From: Pseudotamlana agarivorans
GTDB lineage: Bacteria; Bacteroidota; Bacteroidia; Flavobacteriales; Flavobacteriaceae
Assembly: GCF_001642835.1 (NCBI RefSeq)
Contig: NZ_LXEI01000007.1
Span: forward strand, 36,225-100,224
Length of the DNA: 64,000 nucleotides
Direction of reading: 5' to 3'
In this document: positions 9,289 through 18,290 of the stretch, piece by piece
How positions within the stretch are numbered: the stretch's first letter is position 1
Layout: each line of letters begins with the position of its first letter
Program-made: the position numbers and the translations under genes
The notes under the pieces: model-generated
What the model was told of the DNA's origin: nothing
The model's input: the letters and a program-made list of their open reading frames with translations, nothing else
Databases searched by the model: none

Positions 9289-10917
9289 TTAAACTTGTAG
9301 GACACCTAAATTAAAAGCTTTTTCAATAGGAGAGTGGTTTGCTGCTTCAATACCCATACTTACCCAAGTTCGGGTGTCTAACGGATTAATAATACCATCG
9401 GTCCAAATTCTGGCTGCTGCATAGTATGGCGACACCTGATTGTCGTAACGGTCCTTAATTTTATTGAATAATTCCGCTTCTTTTTCAGGAGTTATTTTCT
9501 CTCCAGATTTTTCTAAGGAAGCTTTTTCTATTTGTAACAAAACTTTTGCGGCCGAATTACCACTCATTACAGCCAATTCTGCACTTGGCCAAGCGGCTAT
9601 TAATCGAGGGTCGTAGGCCTTTCCACACATGGCATAGTTACCAGCACCATAGCTATTACCGATGATAATGGTAAACTTAGGAACCACCGAATTACTTACT
9701 GCATTTACCATTTTAGCGCCATCTTTAATAATGCCACTGTGCTCACTTTTACTACCAACCATAAATCCAGTAACATCTTGTAAAAAAACTAAAGGAATTT
9801 TCTTTTGGTTGCAGTTTGCTATAAAACGGGTGGCTTTATCGGCGCTATCATTGTAAATAACACCTCCAAATTGCATTTCACCTTTTTTGGTTTTAACCAG
9901 TTTTCGCTGATTAGCTACGATACCAACCGCCCAGCCATCAATTCTAGCATAACAGGTAATTATGGTTTGTCCGTAACCAGCTTTATATTCATCGTATTCG
10001 GAGTTGTCCACTAAACGCTTGATAACCTCATACATATCATATTGATCGGCTCTAGATTTCGGAATAATTCCGAATAAATCTTCTGGATTCTCTAGAGGAT
10101 TTTTGGCTTCAATACGATTAAAACCAGCTTTGTCATAATCACCAATCTTACCTACGATATTTTTTATAGTATTTAAAGCATCTTCATCATCTTTAGCCTT
10201 ATAATCGGTAACCCCAGAAATCTCACAATGAGTAGTTGCACCGCCTAAAGTTTCATTGTCAATGGATTCTCCAATCGCGGCTTTAACTAAATAACTTCCA
10301 GCAAGGAAAATACTGCCCGTTTTATCCACGATTATAGATTCATCACTCATAATAGGTAAATAAGCACCACCAGCGACACAACTACCCATAACAGCAGCTA
10401 TTTGGGTAATACCCATACTACTCATAATCGCATTGTTTCTGAATATGCGACCGAAATGTTCTTTGTCAGGGAATATCTCATCCTGTAAAGGGAGATAAAC
10501 GCCTGCAGAATCAACTAAATAAATAATTGGGAGCTTGTTTTCTATGGCAATTTCTTGTGCTCTAAGATTCTTTTTTCCTGTAATAGGAAACCAGGCACCA
10601 GCTTTTACAGTCGCATCATTTGCCACAACAACACATTGTTTACCTTGTATGTATCCTATTTTTACAACTACGCCGCCAGAAGGGCATCCACCGTGCTCTT
10701 CGTACATGTCTTCACCTGCAAAGGCGGCAATTTCAATGGATTTAGATTTTTCGTCTAATAAATAGTCAATACGCTCTCTAGCCGTCATTTTGCCTTGACT
10801 ATGTAATTTTTCAATGCGTTTTTTTCCGCCGCCAAGGCTAACTTTTATAAAGCGTTGGTTAAGGTCTGAGAGTAAAAGTTTATTGTGATCTTCGTTTTTA
10901 TTGAAGTTAAGATCCAT
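9289..10917 (-). CDS. Acyl-CoA carboxylase, carboxyltransferase (beta) subunit
   Basis: A 542-residue biotin-dependent carboxyltransferase with two crotonase-like halves. The first half carries GKMTARERIDYLLD and later AGGAYLPIMSDE and GGATTHCEISGVTDYKA; the second carries LQDVTGFMVG and GNSYGAGNYAMCG. Length and motifs fit methylcrotonoyl-/propionyl-CoA carboxylase beta chains; the exact acyl-CoA is not decidable here. The start is taken as the ATG at 10917 (MDLNFNKN). An upstream in-frame ATG at 10944 lies inside the -7 promoter element. The biotin-carrying alpha subunit is not in the window. Confidence 0.9.
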   Translation of the reverse strand: MDLNFNKNEDHNKLLLSDLNQRFIKVSLGGGKKRIEKLHSQGKMTARERIDYLLDEKSKSIEIAAFAGEDMYEEHGGCPSGGVVVKIGYIQGKQCVVVANDATVKAGAWFPITGKKNLRAQEIAIENKLPIIYLVDSAGVYLPLQDEIFPDKEHFGRIFRNNAIMSSMGITQIAAVMGSCVAGGAYLPIMSDESIIVDKTGSIFLAGSYLVKAAIGESIDNETLGGATTHCEISGVTDYKAKDDEDALNTIKNIVGKIGDYDKAGFNRIEAKNPLENPEDLFGIIPKSRADQYDMYEVIKRLVDNSEYDEYKAGYGQTIITCYARIDGWAVGIVANQRKLVKTKKGEMQFGGVIYNDSADKATRFIANCNQKKIPLVFLQDVTGFMVGSKSEHSGIIKDGAKMVNAVSNSVVPKFTIIIGNSYGAGNYAMCGKAYDPRLIAAWPSAELAVMSGNSAAKVLLQIEKASLEKSGEKITPEKEAELFNKIKDRYDNQVSPYYAAARIWTDGIINPLDTRTWVSMGIEAANHSPIEKAFNLGVLQV

Positions 10918-10943
10918 AATGTGTTTGATTATTAAGCTAAGCA

Positions 10944-10975
10944 CAAAAATAGCTATTCTAGCTTAATGTATACAA
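10944..10975 (-). promoter_or_regulatory. Bacteroidota-type promoter for the acyl-CoA carboxylase gene
   Basis: On the minus strand, TTG (plus 10973-10975) is followed after 21 nt by TATTTTTG (plus 10944-10951). This matches TTG-N19-21-TAnnTTTG. The position fits initiation at 10917 with a short leader. Confidence 0.6.
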
Positions 10976-11052
10976 GTAAATTGTGTGATCCTTAATCAGT
11001 CTAATTATTTTTTATTGTAAGTTAATGGTTGTTTATATATTTTACATGGAAA

Positions 11053-11070
11053 TATATTCCTTGGAATATA
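11053..11070. promoter_or_regulatory. Palindromic operator, probably for the MarR regulator
   Basis: TATATTCCTTGGAATATA consists of perfect 8-bp arms with a 2-bp centre. A further GGAA half-site lies just upstream (11048-11051). It covers the -33 TTG of the promoter at 11061-11091. The operon behind it encodes a MarR-family repressor, which usually binds such short palindromes in its own promoter. Binding is inferred. Confidence 0.6.
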
Positions 11071-11091
11071 AATTTATTTTGCTTAAATTTG
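11061..11091 (+). promoter_or_regulatory. Promoter of the flavin reductase-MarR-pirin operon
   Basis: TTG at 11061-11063, a 20-nt spacer, then TAAATTTG at 11084-11091, the Bacteroidota consensus. The start codon follows at 11111, leaving a leader of only about 13 nt. Confidence 0.65.
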
Positions 11092-11110
11092 TATCATCAA
11101 AAATATAGAT

Positions 11111-11641
11111 ATGAAAAAAGTAATAGCATTCGCAGGAAGTAATAGTAAAACCTCAATAAATAAGCAATTAGCCGTTTACGCTTCCAGTTTATTGGAAAAT
11201 ATAGACGTTAACATTTTGGATTTAAATGATTTTGAACTGCCGCTTTTTGGTGTCGATTTAGAATCAGAAATAGGCGTTCCAGAAAAGGCTCATGATTTTT
11301 TAAATTTAATAAAGGATTCAGATGGTATTATTTTATCACTTGCCGAACATAACGGAGCCTATTCCACAGCTTTTAAAAATTTATTCGATTGGATGACACG
11401 TATTGAAAGTAAAACTTTTTACGGTAAACCAATGTTGCTTTTAGCTACTTCACCAGGAGGTAGAGGGGGGCAATCAGTTTTGGAAATTGCTTCAGGAAGG
11501 TTTCCGTTTCATAATGCGGAAATAGTGGAGACCTTTTCTTTACCATTTTTTGGAGAACACTTTGCTGATAATAAAATAGCGGATAGTGGTTTTAATGCCG
11601 ATTTAACAAAAAAAGTGGAAACTTTTCAAAATGCATTGTAG
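11111..11641 (+). CDS. NADPH-dependent FMN reductase-family protein
   Basis: A 176-residue flavodoxin-fold reductase. N-terminal FMN phosphate loop AFAGSNSKTSINKQL (about 6-20), LAEHNGAYSTAFKNLFDW (flavin contact, about 77-94) and SPGGRGGQ near 115. Such enzymes reduce FMN, quinones or nitro- and azo-compounds with NADPH. It is followed after 2 bp by a MarR regulator and then by pirin, an arrangement typical of electrophile or quinone stress operons. The actual inducer is unknown. Controlled by the promoter and palindrome at 11053-11091. Confidence 0.85.
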   Translation: MKKVIAFAGSNSKTSINKQLAVYASSLLENIDVNILDLNDFELPLFGVDLESEIGVPEKAHDFLNLIKDSDGIILSLAEHNGAYSTAFKNLFDWMTRIESKTFYGKPMLLLATSPGGRGGQSVLEIASGRFPFHNAEIVETFSLPFFGEHFADNKIADSGFNADLTKKVETFQNAL

Positions 11642-11643
11642 GT

Positions 11644-12081
11644 ATGGGAGATATTTCAAAGGACATTCAATCAAAATTCCCAAATGCTAAAGTAAAAGCA
11701 TTAATCAATATTATTTATACGGCAAACTGGATAAATAGCCATCAAAATGAATTTTTTAAGCCTTTTGGAATTTCGCCTCAGCAGTTTAATATTTTAAGAA
11801 TTTTGCGAGGAGCAGGTGAGCCTATTAGTGTGCAAACCATTAAAGAGCGTATGTTAGAGCGTGCCCCAAATGCCACGCGTTTAATGGATAAATTATGCAC
11901 TAAAAAGTTGATAAATAGACTGCCTTGTCCAGGGGATAGACGCGTTGTTCATATAGAAATTACCGATTTAGGTTTAACTTTATTAGAAGAAATTTCTAAA
12001 GATTTTAAAGAAGACTTGCTTGTAAACCTTACCGAATCGGAAGCTATACAATTAAGTGATTTACTAGATAAAATAAGATAA
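11644..12081 (+). CDS. MarR-family transcriptional regulator
   Basis: A 145-residue winged-helix repressor. DNA-binding part at about 48-95 (FNILRILRGAGEPISVQTIKER ... LMDKL) and the wing CPGDRRVVHIEI at 98-109, the MarR signature region. Two Cys residues near the wing (CTKKLINRLPC) could allow redox sensing, as in some DUF24/OhrR-like regulators; this is inference. It lies 2 bp after the reductase gene and 18 bp before pirin, so it is co-transcribed and probably autoregulates through the palindrome at 11053-11070. Confidence 0.88.
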   Translation: MGDISKDIQSKFPNAKVKALINIIYTANWINSHQNEFFKPFGISPQQFNILRILRGAGEPISVQTIKERMLERAPNATRLMDKLCTKKLINRLPCPGDRRVVHIEITDLGLTLLEEISKDFKEDLLVNLTESEAIQLSDLLDKIR

Positions 12082-12099
12082 ATAGAAAGAATAAATAAG

Positions 12100-12822
12100 A
12101 TGAAAACAGTTATTCATAAAGCAGATAGTCGTGGTTTTGCAAATCATGGTTGGTTACAAGCCAATCACTCATTTAGTTTTGCAAATTATCATGACCCAGC
12201 TAAAATCAATTTTGGTGCGCTTCGTGTGCTAAATGACGATGTTATAGCGCCTAAAATGGGTTTTGGAACACATCCTCATGATAAAATGGAAATCATCACC
12301 ATTCCCTTAAAAGGCGTATTAAAACATAGAGATTCTATGCATAATTCTTGGGAATCTGTGCTACCTGGAGAAGTGCAGGTGATGTCGGCAGGAACGGGTG
12401 TTCAACATTCAGAAATTAATGGGTCTCAGGAGGAGCATCTCGGATTGTTTCAAATCTGGATTATGCCAAATCAGCAACAGGTTGAACCACGTTACGATCA
12501 AAAGGCATTTAAAGAAGCGGATAGGAAAAACAAGCTTCAATTATTGGTATCTTCAATGGATGATGAAAATGAAAACATATTGAAGATTCATCAAGACGCT
12601 AAAATATCACGCATAGATTTGGAAGCTGGTAAAGCATTAAACTATAAGGTGAAATCCGCTCAACACGGCGTTTATGTCATGGTGGTTTATGGGAAAGTTG
12701 CTTTTGGTGATGTAGTACTTGAAACCAGAGATGCCATTGGTATAAGTGAAACGGCAACTTTTTCCGCGGAAGCGAAAGAAGATACCTCGTTACTATTTAT
12801 TGAAGTACCGATGCAGTTTTAA
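12100..12822 (+). CDS. Pirin-family bicupin protein
   Basis: A 240-residue two-cupin protein. The N-terminal cupin has the metal motif FGTHPHDKMEIITI (about 52-65) and GVQHSEIN (about 100-107), the pirin iron-binding pattern (His, His, His, Glu). Some bacterial pirins act as quercetinases; the substrate here is unknown. Last gene of the reductase-MarR-pirin operon, with a hairpin at 12850-12893 after it. Confidence 0.9.
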   Translation: MKTVIHKADSRGFANHGWLQANHSFSFANYHDPAKINFGALRVLNDDVIAPKMGFGTHPHDKMEIITIPLKGVLKHRDSMHNSWESVLPGEVQVMSAGTGVQHSEINGSQEEHLGLFQIWIMPNQQQVEPRYDQKAFKEADRKNKLQLLVSSMDDENENILKIHQDAKISRIDLEAGKALNYKVKSAQHGVYVMVVYGKVAFGDVVLETRDAIGISETATFSAEAKEDTSLLFIEVPMQF

Positions 12823-12849
12823 ATATAGAAACTGATTGAAATACAACAC

Positions 12850-12893
12850 ATCACAAATTCATTAAAATGTAATGAGTTTGTGATTTATTTTTT
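12850..12893 (+). terminator. Terminator after pirin
   Basis: A 14-bp stem (12850-12863 with 12871-12884, one G-T pair), 7-nt loop, followed by a T-rich run. It lies between convergent pirin and MFS genes. Confidence 0.75.
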
Positions 12894-12909
12894 GAAGTCT
12901 TTTGAATAA

Positions 12910-14091
12910 TTAATCGCAGACAGGATTTAAGTTTTTGTGATTTACTTGTTTCTTTCTTAAGAAAATAATTCCAATAGCAATAAGAACGCCTATGCCTGCC
13001 ATAACTGCGCCAACCAAATCAGCAGAAGTGTAGCCATAACCCATTGCAATGGGAAGTCCTGCAAAATACGCACCCGAAGCATTTCCTATATTAAAAGCAC
13101 TCTGATTTAATGAAGACCCCAAGGTTTCAGAACCTTTTGAAGCGTTGATAATAGCCACTTGAATTGGCGTTGATAAGCAAAATGTAACCGCTCCAATAAT
13201 AAAAGTCATCACTAAAACAAGTATTTTATCTGAAGCCAAAAAGGTATTTAGTACCAAGCAGATTACCATGAAAATTAAAGTGATAATAATGGCGTAAATA
13301 GGAGTAAACTTTTCGACCAATTTGGCTCCAAGAAAGTTTCCGATGACCATACCTAGACCAGCTAAAATCATTGCTATTGATACCATAGAGTCAGGATGAC
13401 CAGCTACATCGGTAATTAATGGGGCAATATAGCTATACCATGCAAAGAATCCGCCGGTACCAATAGTGGTAAGTAAAATGATAAGCCATAATTCTAGGCG
13501 TTTAAAAATTTTTAATTCCTTTAGAAAAGAGACTTCTGAAGATTGTTTTAAAGCCGGAATCCAAAAATGAACGCTTAAAACTGCTAGAATACCAACTATG
13601 CCCACCATATAAAACGAAACATGCCAACTAAAGTGTTTACCAAGGTATGTGCCTAAGGGCACACCTAAAAGATTTGCAAATGTTAAGCCGCTAAACATGA
13701 TGGCAATTCCCTGGGCTTCTTTTCCAGGTTTAGATAATTTTCCAGCAACAACAGCACCAATTCCAAAAAAAGCACCGTGGGGTAAACCAGAAAGAAATCT
13801 TAAAATTAATAACGAATGATACCCGTTAGCAAAGGTTGAAAGCGTGTTAAATACAGTAAACCATAGCATTAAAACCAATAACACTTTGTTTGCAGGCCAT
13901 TTGCTACCTAATCCAGTAAGCACAGGGGCACCAATAACAACACCAAGGGCATACGCCGAAATAAAATGTCCGGCCTTAGGAATGCTAATATCTAATGCAG
14001 TGGCCACTTCTGGCAGAATTCCCATTATTACAAATTCTGTTAATCCTATGCCAAAACCTCCTATGGATAACGATAATAAAGCTTTATTCAT
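12910..14091 (-). CDS. MFS transporter, AraJ-like drug/sugar efflux type
   Basis: A 393-residue 12-helix major facilitator. The first helix, GGFGIGLTEFVIMGILPEVA, and the motif between helices 2 and 3 (LGSKWPANKVLLVLM, a weak form of the GxxxDRxGR loop) fit the DHA1/AraJ group. The loop-4/5 segment RFLSGLPHGAFFGIGAVVAG is also characteristic. The substrate cannot be assigned. Convergent with pirin; no partner gene on its strand. Confidence 0.87.
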   Translation of the reverse strand: MNKALLSLSIGGFGIGLTEFVIMGILPEVATALDISIPKAGHFISAYALGVVIGAPVLTGLGSKWPANKVLLVLMLWFTVFNTLSTFANGYHSLLILRFLSGLPHGAFFGIGAVVAGKLSKPGKEAQGIAIMFSGLTFANLLGVPLGTYLGKHFSWHVSFYMVGIVGILAVLSVHFWIPALKQSSEVSFLKELKIFKRLELWLIILLTTIGTGGFFAWYSYIAPLITDVAGHPDSMVSIAMILAGLGMVIGNFLGAKLVEKFTPIYAIIITLIFMVICLVLNTFLASDKILVLVMTFIIGAVTFCLSTPIQVAIINASKGSETLGSSLNQSAFNIGNASGAYFAGLPIAMGYGYTSADLVGAVMAGIGVLIAIGIIFLRKKQVNHKNLNPVCD

Positions 14092-14545
14092 TTTAGTAAA
14101 ACCTACATTTTATTAAAGACACAAAGTAAAGCCTAAAATGACAACTTATTTTGGCAAAAAGATTTAAATAAAAGTTAATTGTAAAACTGAGAAATTTTTA
14201 ATCTAACCATTAAATTATTTTAATTAATCATATAATCTATTATTAATTTGATAGCGTGAATTGGAGAAAATTCACTAAAAATGTTTAAAAAACATGCTTC
14301 AATTTTATGTCTTAACTATAAATACTAAATTTTGGTTTTTACATATGAAAATGAGAAAATCTTGGTTGAAGTAATAATCTTCATAATATTTACTAAAAAT
14401 TACTGTTAAAAATACGATATTTGCTACTTGACTTCAAGGAAGAGTAGGTGGCTGTTTTTCCTTATTTTATATGAATTGACAACTTAAAACTATAACGTTT
14501 AGTGAATTTTAATTAAAACTAAATGTATAAACAAGAAATTAAATT
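14092..14545. other. Intergenic region, AT-rich, no gene seen
   Basis: About 450 bp between the divergent MFS transporter and the small membrane protein. Only very short open frames occur. A small inverted repeat GTGAATT-6 nt-AATTCAC lies at 14256-14275. It presumably holds promoters for both flanking genes, but no good TTG/TAnnTTTG pair was found. Confidence 0.5.
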
Positions 14546-14728
14546 ATGGCGATGAATAAAAACACGGTATTAGCGTGGGCAACATGGATTATGATAATTG
14601 TAGGATTGGCATTAATTGCACTTGGTGCTTTTAGATATAACGATGTGGCAGGCTGGGGATTTGCGGCTGTAGGCATCGGCTTTTTTGCTGTAGCCTGGGT
14701 GTTTAATGCTTTAAAAGGACGTGTATAA
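14546..14728 (+). CDS. Small two-helix membrane protein (CAL67264-type)
   Basis: A 60-residue protein made of two hydrophobic helices (about 9-27 and 33-54) separated by RYNDVAGWG, with a positive C-terminus. It resembles a small membrane protein family confined to Bacteroidota and named after CAL67264; no function is known. The start could be 14546 or the second Met at 14552. It lies 30 bp upstream of ettA on the same strand. Confidence 0.7.
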   Translation: MAMNKNTVLAWATWIMIIVGLALIALGAFRYNDVAGWGFAAVGIGFFAVAWVFNALKGRV

Positions 14729-14758
14729 TCGATATTAATACAGAAAATTACTTTTACT

Positions 14759-16450
14759 ATGAGTGACGATAAAAAAATTATTTTTTCAATGTCTGGTGTA
14801 ACCAAGACATTTCAAAGTGCAAATACGCCTGTACTTAAAAACATATATTTAAGCTTTTTCTATGGCGCTAAAATTGGAATTTTAGGTCTTAATGGTTCAG
14901 GGAAATCAACCCTGTTAAAAATCATTGCTGGTGTTGATAAAAATTACCAAGGTGATGTGGTTTTTTCTCAGGATTACTCTGTAGGGTACTTAGAACAGGA
15001 ACCTAAACTAGATGATGATAAAACGGTTATGGAAGTTGTTCGTGAGGGAGCTGCAGAAACGGTAGCGATTCTTGACGAATACAACAAGATTAACGATAGT
15101 TTCGGATTGGAAGAAGTGTATTCTGATCCTGATAAAATGGAGAAGCTTATGGCTCGCCAAGCGGTGTTGCAAGATCAAATTGATGCGGCTAACGCCTGGG
15201 AACTGGACACCAAGCTTGAAATTGCTATGGATGCCTTAAGAACTCCAGACGGAGACAAAAAAATAGGCGTGTTGTCTGGTGGAGAAAAACGTCGTGTTGC
15301 TTTATGTCGTTTACTTTTAAAGGAACCGGATGTATTACTTTTAGATGAGCCAACCAACCACTTGGATGCGGAATCTGTGCATTGGTTAGAGCATCACTTA
15401 GCGCAGTACAAAGGAACAGTGATTGCTGTTACGCACGATAGATACTTTCTAGATAATGTAGCGGGATGGATTTTAGAATTGGATCGAGGAGAAGGTATTC
15501 CATGGAAAGGAAACTATTCATCTTGGTTAGATCAAAAATCTAAACGTATGGCTCAAGAAGGTAAAGCGGCTTCTAAACGTCAGAAAACATTAGAACGTGA
15601 GCTAGAATGGGTGAAGCAAGGTGCTAAAGGACGCCAAACGAAGCAAAAAGCACGTTTAAAAAATTATGATAAGTTATTAAGTCAAGACCAAAAACAGCTT
15701 GATGAAAAGCTTGAAATCTATATTCCAAACGGACCACGTTTAGGAACTAATGTGATTGAAGCAAAGGGTGTTGCGAAAGGCTATGGCGATAAACTATTAT
15801 ATGATAATTTAAATTTCAACCTACCTCAAGCTGGAATTGTTGGTATTATTGGTCCGAATGGTGCAGGTAAAACCACTATTTTTAGAATGATTATGGGTGA
15901 AGAAACTCCAGATAAAGGAGAGTTCACTGTAGGAGAAACGGCTAAGATCGCATATGTGGATCAAAGTCACTCCAATATCGATCCAGAAAAAACCATTTGG
16001 CAAAATTTTAGCGACGAGCAAGAATTAGTGATGATGGGTGGAAAACAAGTGAATTCAAGAGCTTATTTAAGTCGTTTCAACTTTTCGGGAAGTGAGCAAA
16101 ATAAAAAAGTAAGTTTACTATCTGGTGGAGAACGTAACCGTCTGCATTTGGCCATGACCTTAAAAGAAGAAGGAAACGTTTTATTACTAGATGAGCCAAC
16201 CAACGATTTAGATGTAAATACGTTAAGAGCTTTAGAGGAAGGTTTGGAAAACTTTGCAGGGTGTGCTGTGGTGATTTCGCATGACAGATGGTTCTTAGAT
16301 AGAATTTGTACACACATTTTAGCTTTTGAAGGCGATTCTCAAGTGTATTTCTTTGAAGGTTCTTTCTCAGAATATGAGGAAAACAAGAAAAGTAGACTAG
16401 GAGGAGACTTAATGCCTAAACGTATAAAATATAGAAAGTTAGTAAGATAA
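14759..16450 (+). CDS. ettA: Energy-dependent translational throttle ABC-F protein EttA
   Basis: A 563-residue soluble ABC-F ATPase that binds the ribosomal E site and gates entry into elongation according to ATP/ADP. Two nucleotide-binding domains: Walker A GLNGSGKST at 43-51 with signature LSGGEKRR, and GPNGAGKTT at 365-373 with LSGGERNR. Both Walker B segments read LLLDEPTN. The arm domain follows the first signature, and a charged P-site linker (about 260-330, rich in Lys/Arg/Gln) joins the halves. Length matches the EttA subgroup. A terminator lies just downstream. Confidence 0.93.
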   Translation: MSDDKKIIFSMSGVTKTFQSANTPVLKNIYLSFFYGAKIGILGLNGSGKSTLLKIIAGVDKNYQGDVVFSQDYSVGYLEQEPKLDDDKTVMEVVREGAAETVAILDEYNKINDSFGLEEVYSDPDKMEKLMARQAVLQDQIDAANAWELDTKLEIAMDALRTPDGDKKIGVLSGGEKRRVALCRLLLKEPDVLLLDEPTNHLDAESVHWLEHHLAQYKGTVIAVTHDRYFLDNVAGWILELDRGEGIPWKGNYSSWLDQKSKRMAQEGKAASKRQKTLERELEWVKQGAKGRQTKQKARLKNYDKLLSQDQKQLDEKLEIYIPNGPRLGTNVIEAKGVAKGYGDKLLYDNLNFNLPQAGIVGIIGPNGAGKTTIFRMIMGEETPDKGEFTVGETAKIAYVDQSHSNIDPEKTIWQNFSDEQELVMMGGKQVNSRAYLSRFNFSGSEQNKKVSLLSGGERNRLHLAMTLKEEGNVLLLDEPTNDLDVNTLRALEEGLENFAGCAVVISHDRWFLDRICTHILAFEGDSQVYFFEGSFSEYEENKKSRLGGDLMPKRIKYRKLVR

Positions 16451-16463
16451 TTTTAATAGTAAG

Positions 16464-16489
16464 CGCTCACTGTAAAGTGGGCGTTTTTT
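16464..16489 (+). terminator. Terminator after ettA
   Basis: Stem CGCTCACT / AGTGGGCG (one T-G pair), GTAA loop, followed by six Ts. It starts 14 bp after the ettA stop. Confidence 0.85.
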
Positions 16490-16528
16490 ATGTCAATTCG
16501 TTTAAGACTAGAAAGATTTTAATTAAAA

Positions 16529-17113
16529 ATGACAGATCCTAAAATTAAAAATATTGAAAGCAGCTTGCTTTCGGACAACTATTACATCCTTAAAAAATTC
16601 AGTTTTGATTTCCTAATGTCTAACGGAAAATGGGTTAATCAAATGCGAGAAGTTTACGATCGTGGCGATGGTGCCGGAATTCTTCTTTATAATACATTAA
16701 AAAAGACCGTTATTTTAACAAAACAATTTAGAATGCCAACTTATTTAAATGAAAATCCAGATGGTATGTTGGTTGAAATTTGTGCTGGGATGTTAGACAA
16801 AGATAATCCAGAAGCATGTGTTATTCGAGAAACTGAAGAGGAGGTAGGCTATAAGTTAAAAGAGGTTAAAAAAGTATTCGAAGCTTATTCTTCACCAGGT
16901 GTTATGACCGAAAAGATGCATTTTTTTATTGGCGAATATACCGATGACATGAAAGTTAGTTCTGGGGGAGGTTTAGAAGAAGAACATGAAGATATTGAGG
17001 TTTTAGAAATCCCTTTTTCTGAAGCTATTGAAATGCTTAATCAAGGTGAAATACATGACACCCGAACTATTGTATTGTTGCAATACGCTCAAATTCATAG
17101 ACTTTTATGCTAA
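16529..17113 (+). CDS. nudK: Nudix hydrolase, GDP-mannose pyrophosphatase NudK-like
   Basis: A 194-residue Nudix hydrolase. The Nudix box core is RETEEEVGY within GMLDKDNPEACVIRETEEEVGY (about 89-110). The following SSPGVMTEKMHFFIGEY matches NudK (SPGGVTE ... HFFIAEY in E. coli). NudK cleaves GDP-mannose to GMP and mannose-1-phosphate. The first Glu of the canonical Gx5E spacing is Asn here, so the box is slightly atypical. Single gene with its own upstream region, convergent with hutG. Confidence 0.82.
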   Translation: MTDPKIKNIESSLLSDNYYILKKFSFDFLMSNGKWVNQMREVYDRGDGAGILLYNTLKKTVILTKQFRMPTYLNENPDGMLVEICAGMLDKDNPEACVIRETEEEVGYKLKEVKKVFEAYSSPGVMTEKMHFFIGEYTDDMKVSSGGGLEEEHEDIEVLEIPFSEAIEMLNQGEIHDTRTIVLLQYAQIHRLLC

Positions 17114-17163
17114 TTACAATGTCATATTTTAATACAAATTTGGATTAAGTAACCCTATTCATA

Positions 17164-18183
17164 TCATTTAGTCGCAGCTCTTATAAAATCGGTAATGAGG
17201 TAAGTAAGTAGTTTTCCAACAAGAGCGCCTTTCTTTTTTGAGGCATCTGCCTCACATAAATGAAGGTAAGCGGCATTTTCATGCATCGCAAATTTATGAA
17301 GAAATTGTCTTGCTTTAGTAGCGCTAAATCCGCTTGGAGTTATAGCACTGCTCGCTATGTTTTCAATAGCATCACAATCGATTTCTATACCAAAAGGTTC
17401 TTCACAAATAAATAAGGCTGCTCGTTTTAATTCTTTTCTGAACTTTAATTCATTTCTTACTTCTAAGGCTTCAAAAGTATTATACTTAATGTTTTTGGAA
17501 TCGTTTAGTGTTTTTAAAATTTGATCGGACGAATAGTTTTCATGTAAACCAAAAACAAAGTAATGATTGAGGAAGCCTTCCGCGGCAGTGTAACTAAAAC
17601 CATTTCCGCTATGACGGCCTTCTTCAGATCTGAAATCGGAATGCGCATCTAAATTAATGGCATTTATCGGCTGTCCTAAAGCCAAGCTGGATCCTTTGAT
17701 ATTACCATAAGCGTTATTATGACCACCACCAATTATTATAGGTTTCTTTCCTGCTAAAACAATTTGATAAATAAGATGAGAAACATATTCATCTATGGTT
17801 TCAACTAACTTTCTGGCTTTTAAAATATCTTTCTTTTTAGAGCCATTTAACTTTTCTAAAGTTTCTAATTCTGGACTAAAATCTAGATGACCAAGTATTA
17901 ATACGTGGTCTGCTTTTGTAAACGAATTACTCTGTATGTTTAACAGTACTTTCAGGGTAGATTCCCATGTATTGGAGGTGCCCGTTTTACCGTAATTGGC
18001 AAAAACACCTACATCCTCAGGAAGTCCTATGATTACAAAATCAACATCCAAATTTAAAAGTTGTTCGTATATATTAGTGACGCGCGGCAGCATTTTAATA
18101 TGTTGACCGAACTTGGATTCACCCAATCGTTTGTTTAATAACTTGTTACGTGTAGCAGTGTTAAATAAAACCAGTTTATCCAT
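17164..18183 (-). CDS. hutG: Formimidoylglutamase / ureohydrolase-family protein
   Basis: A 339-residue arginase-superfamily enzyme. Mn ligands are visible in GGGHNNAYGN, NLDAHSDFRSEEG and EIDCDAI. Family members in Bacteroidota of this length are formimidoylglutamases, which split N-formimidoyl-glutamate to glutamate and formamide in histidine degradation. No other hut gene is in the window, so the pathway role is inferred. Agmatinase-like activity is an alternative, but the C-terminal pattern fits HutG-like proteins better. Confidence 0.75.
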   Translation of the reverse strand: MDKLVLFNTATRNKLLNKRLGESKFGQHIKMLPRVTNIYEQLLNLDVDFVIIGLPEDVGVFANYGKTGTSNTWESTLKVLLNIQSNSFTKADHVLILGHLDFSPELETLEKLNGSKKKDILKARKLVETIDEYVSHLIYQIVLAGKKPIIIGGGHNNAYGNIKGSSLALGQPINAINLDAHSDFRSEEGRHSGNGFSYTAAEGFLNHYFVFGLHENYSSDQILKTLNDSKNIKYNTFEALEVRNELKFRKELKRAALFICEEPFGIEIDCDAIENIASSAITPSGFSATKARQFLHKFAMHENAAYLHLCEADASKKKGALVGKLLTYLITDFIRAATK

Positions 18184-18290
18184 GATAAGTGAAATTTGAG
18201 TATTAAAAATACATTATAAATATTTTATAACCTTAAAAACCAAAAATTAAAAATTACGTTTAACTTTATCGAAATTAAATCAACAAAATT

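Noticed and set aside
10918..10944. Upstream ATG at 10944 for the acyl-CoA carboxylase gene
   Set aside because: It falls inside the -7 promoter element, and the added residues (LSLIIKHI) are not family-like.
14539..14805. 88-codon minus-strand frame over the small membrane protein
   Set aside because: Antisense to the two-helix protein and the ettA start; no recognisable protein character.
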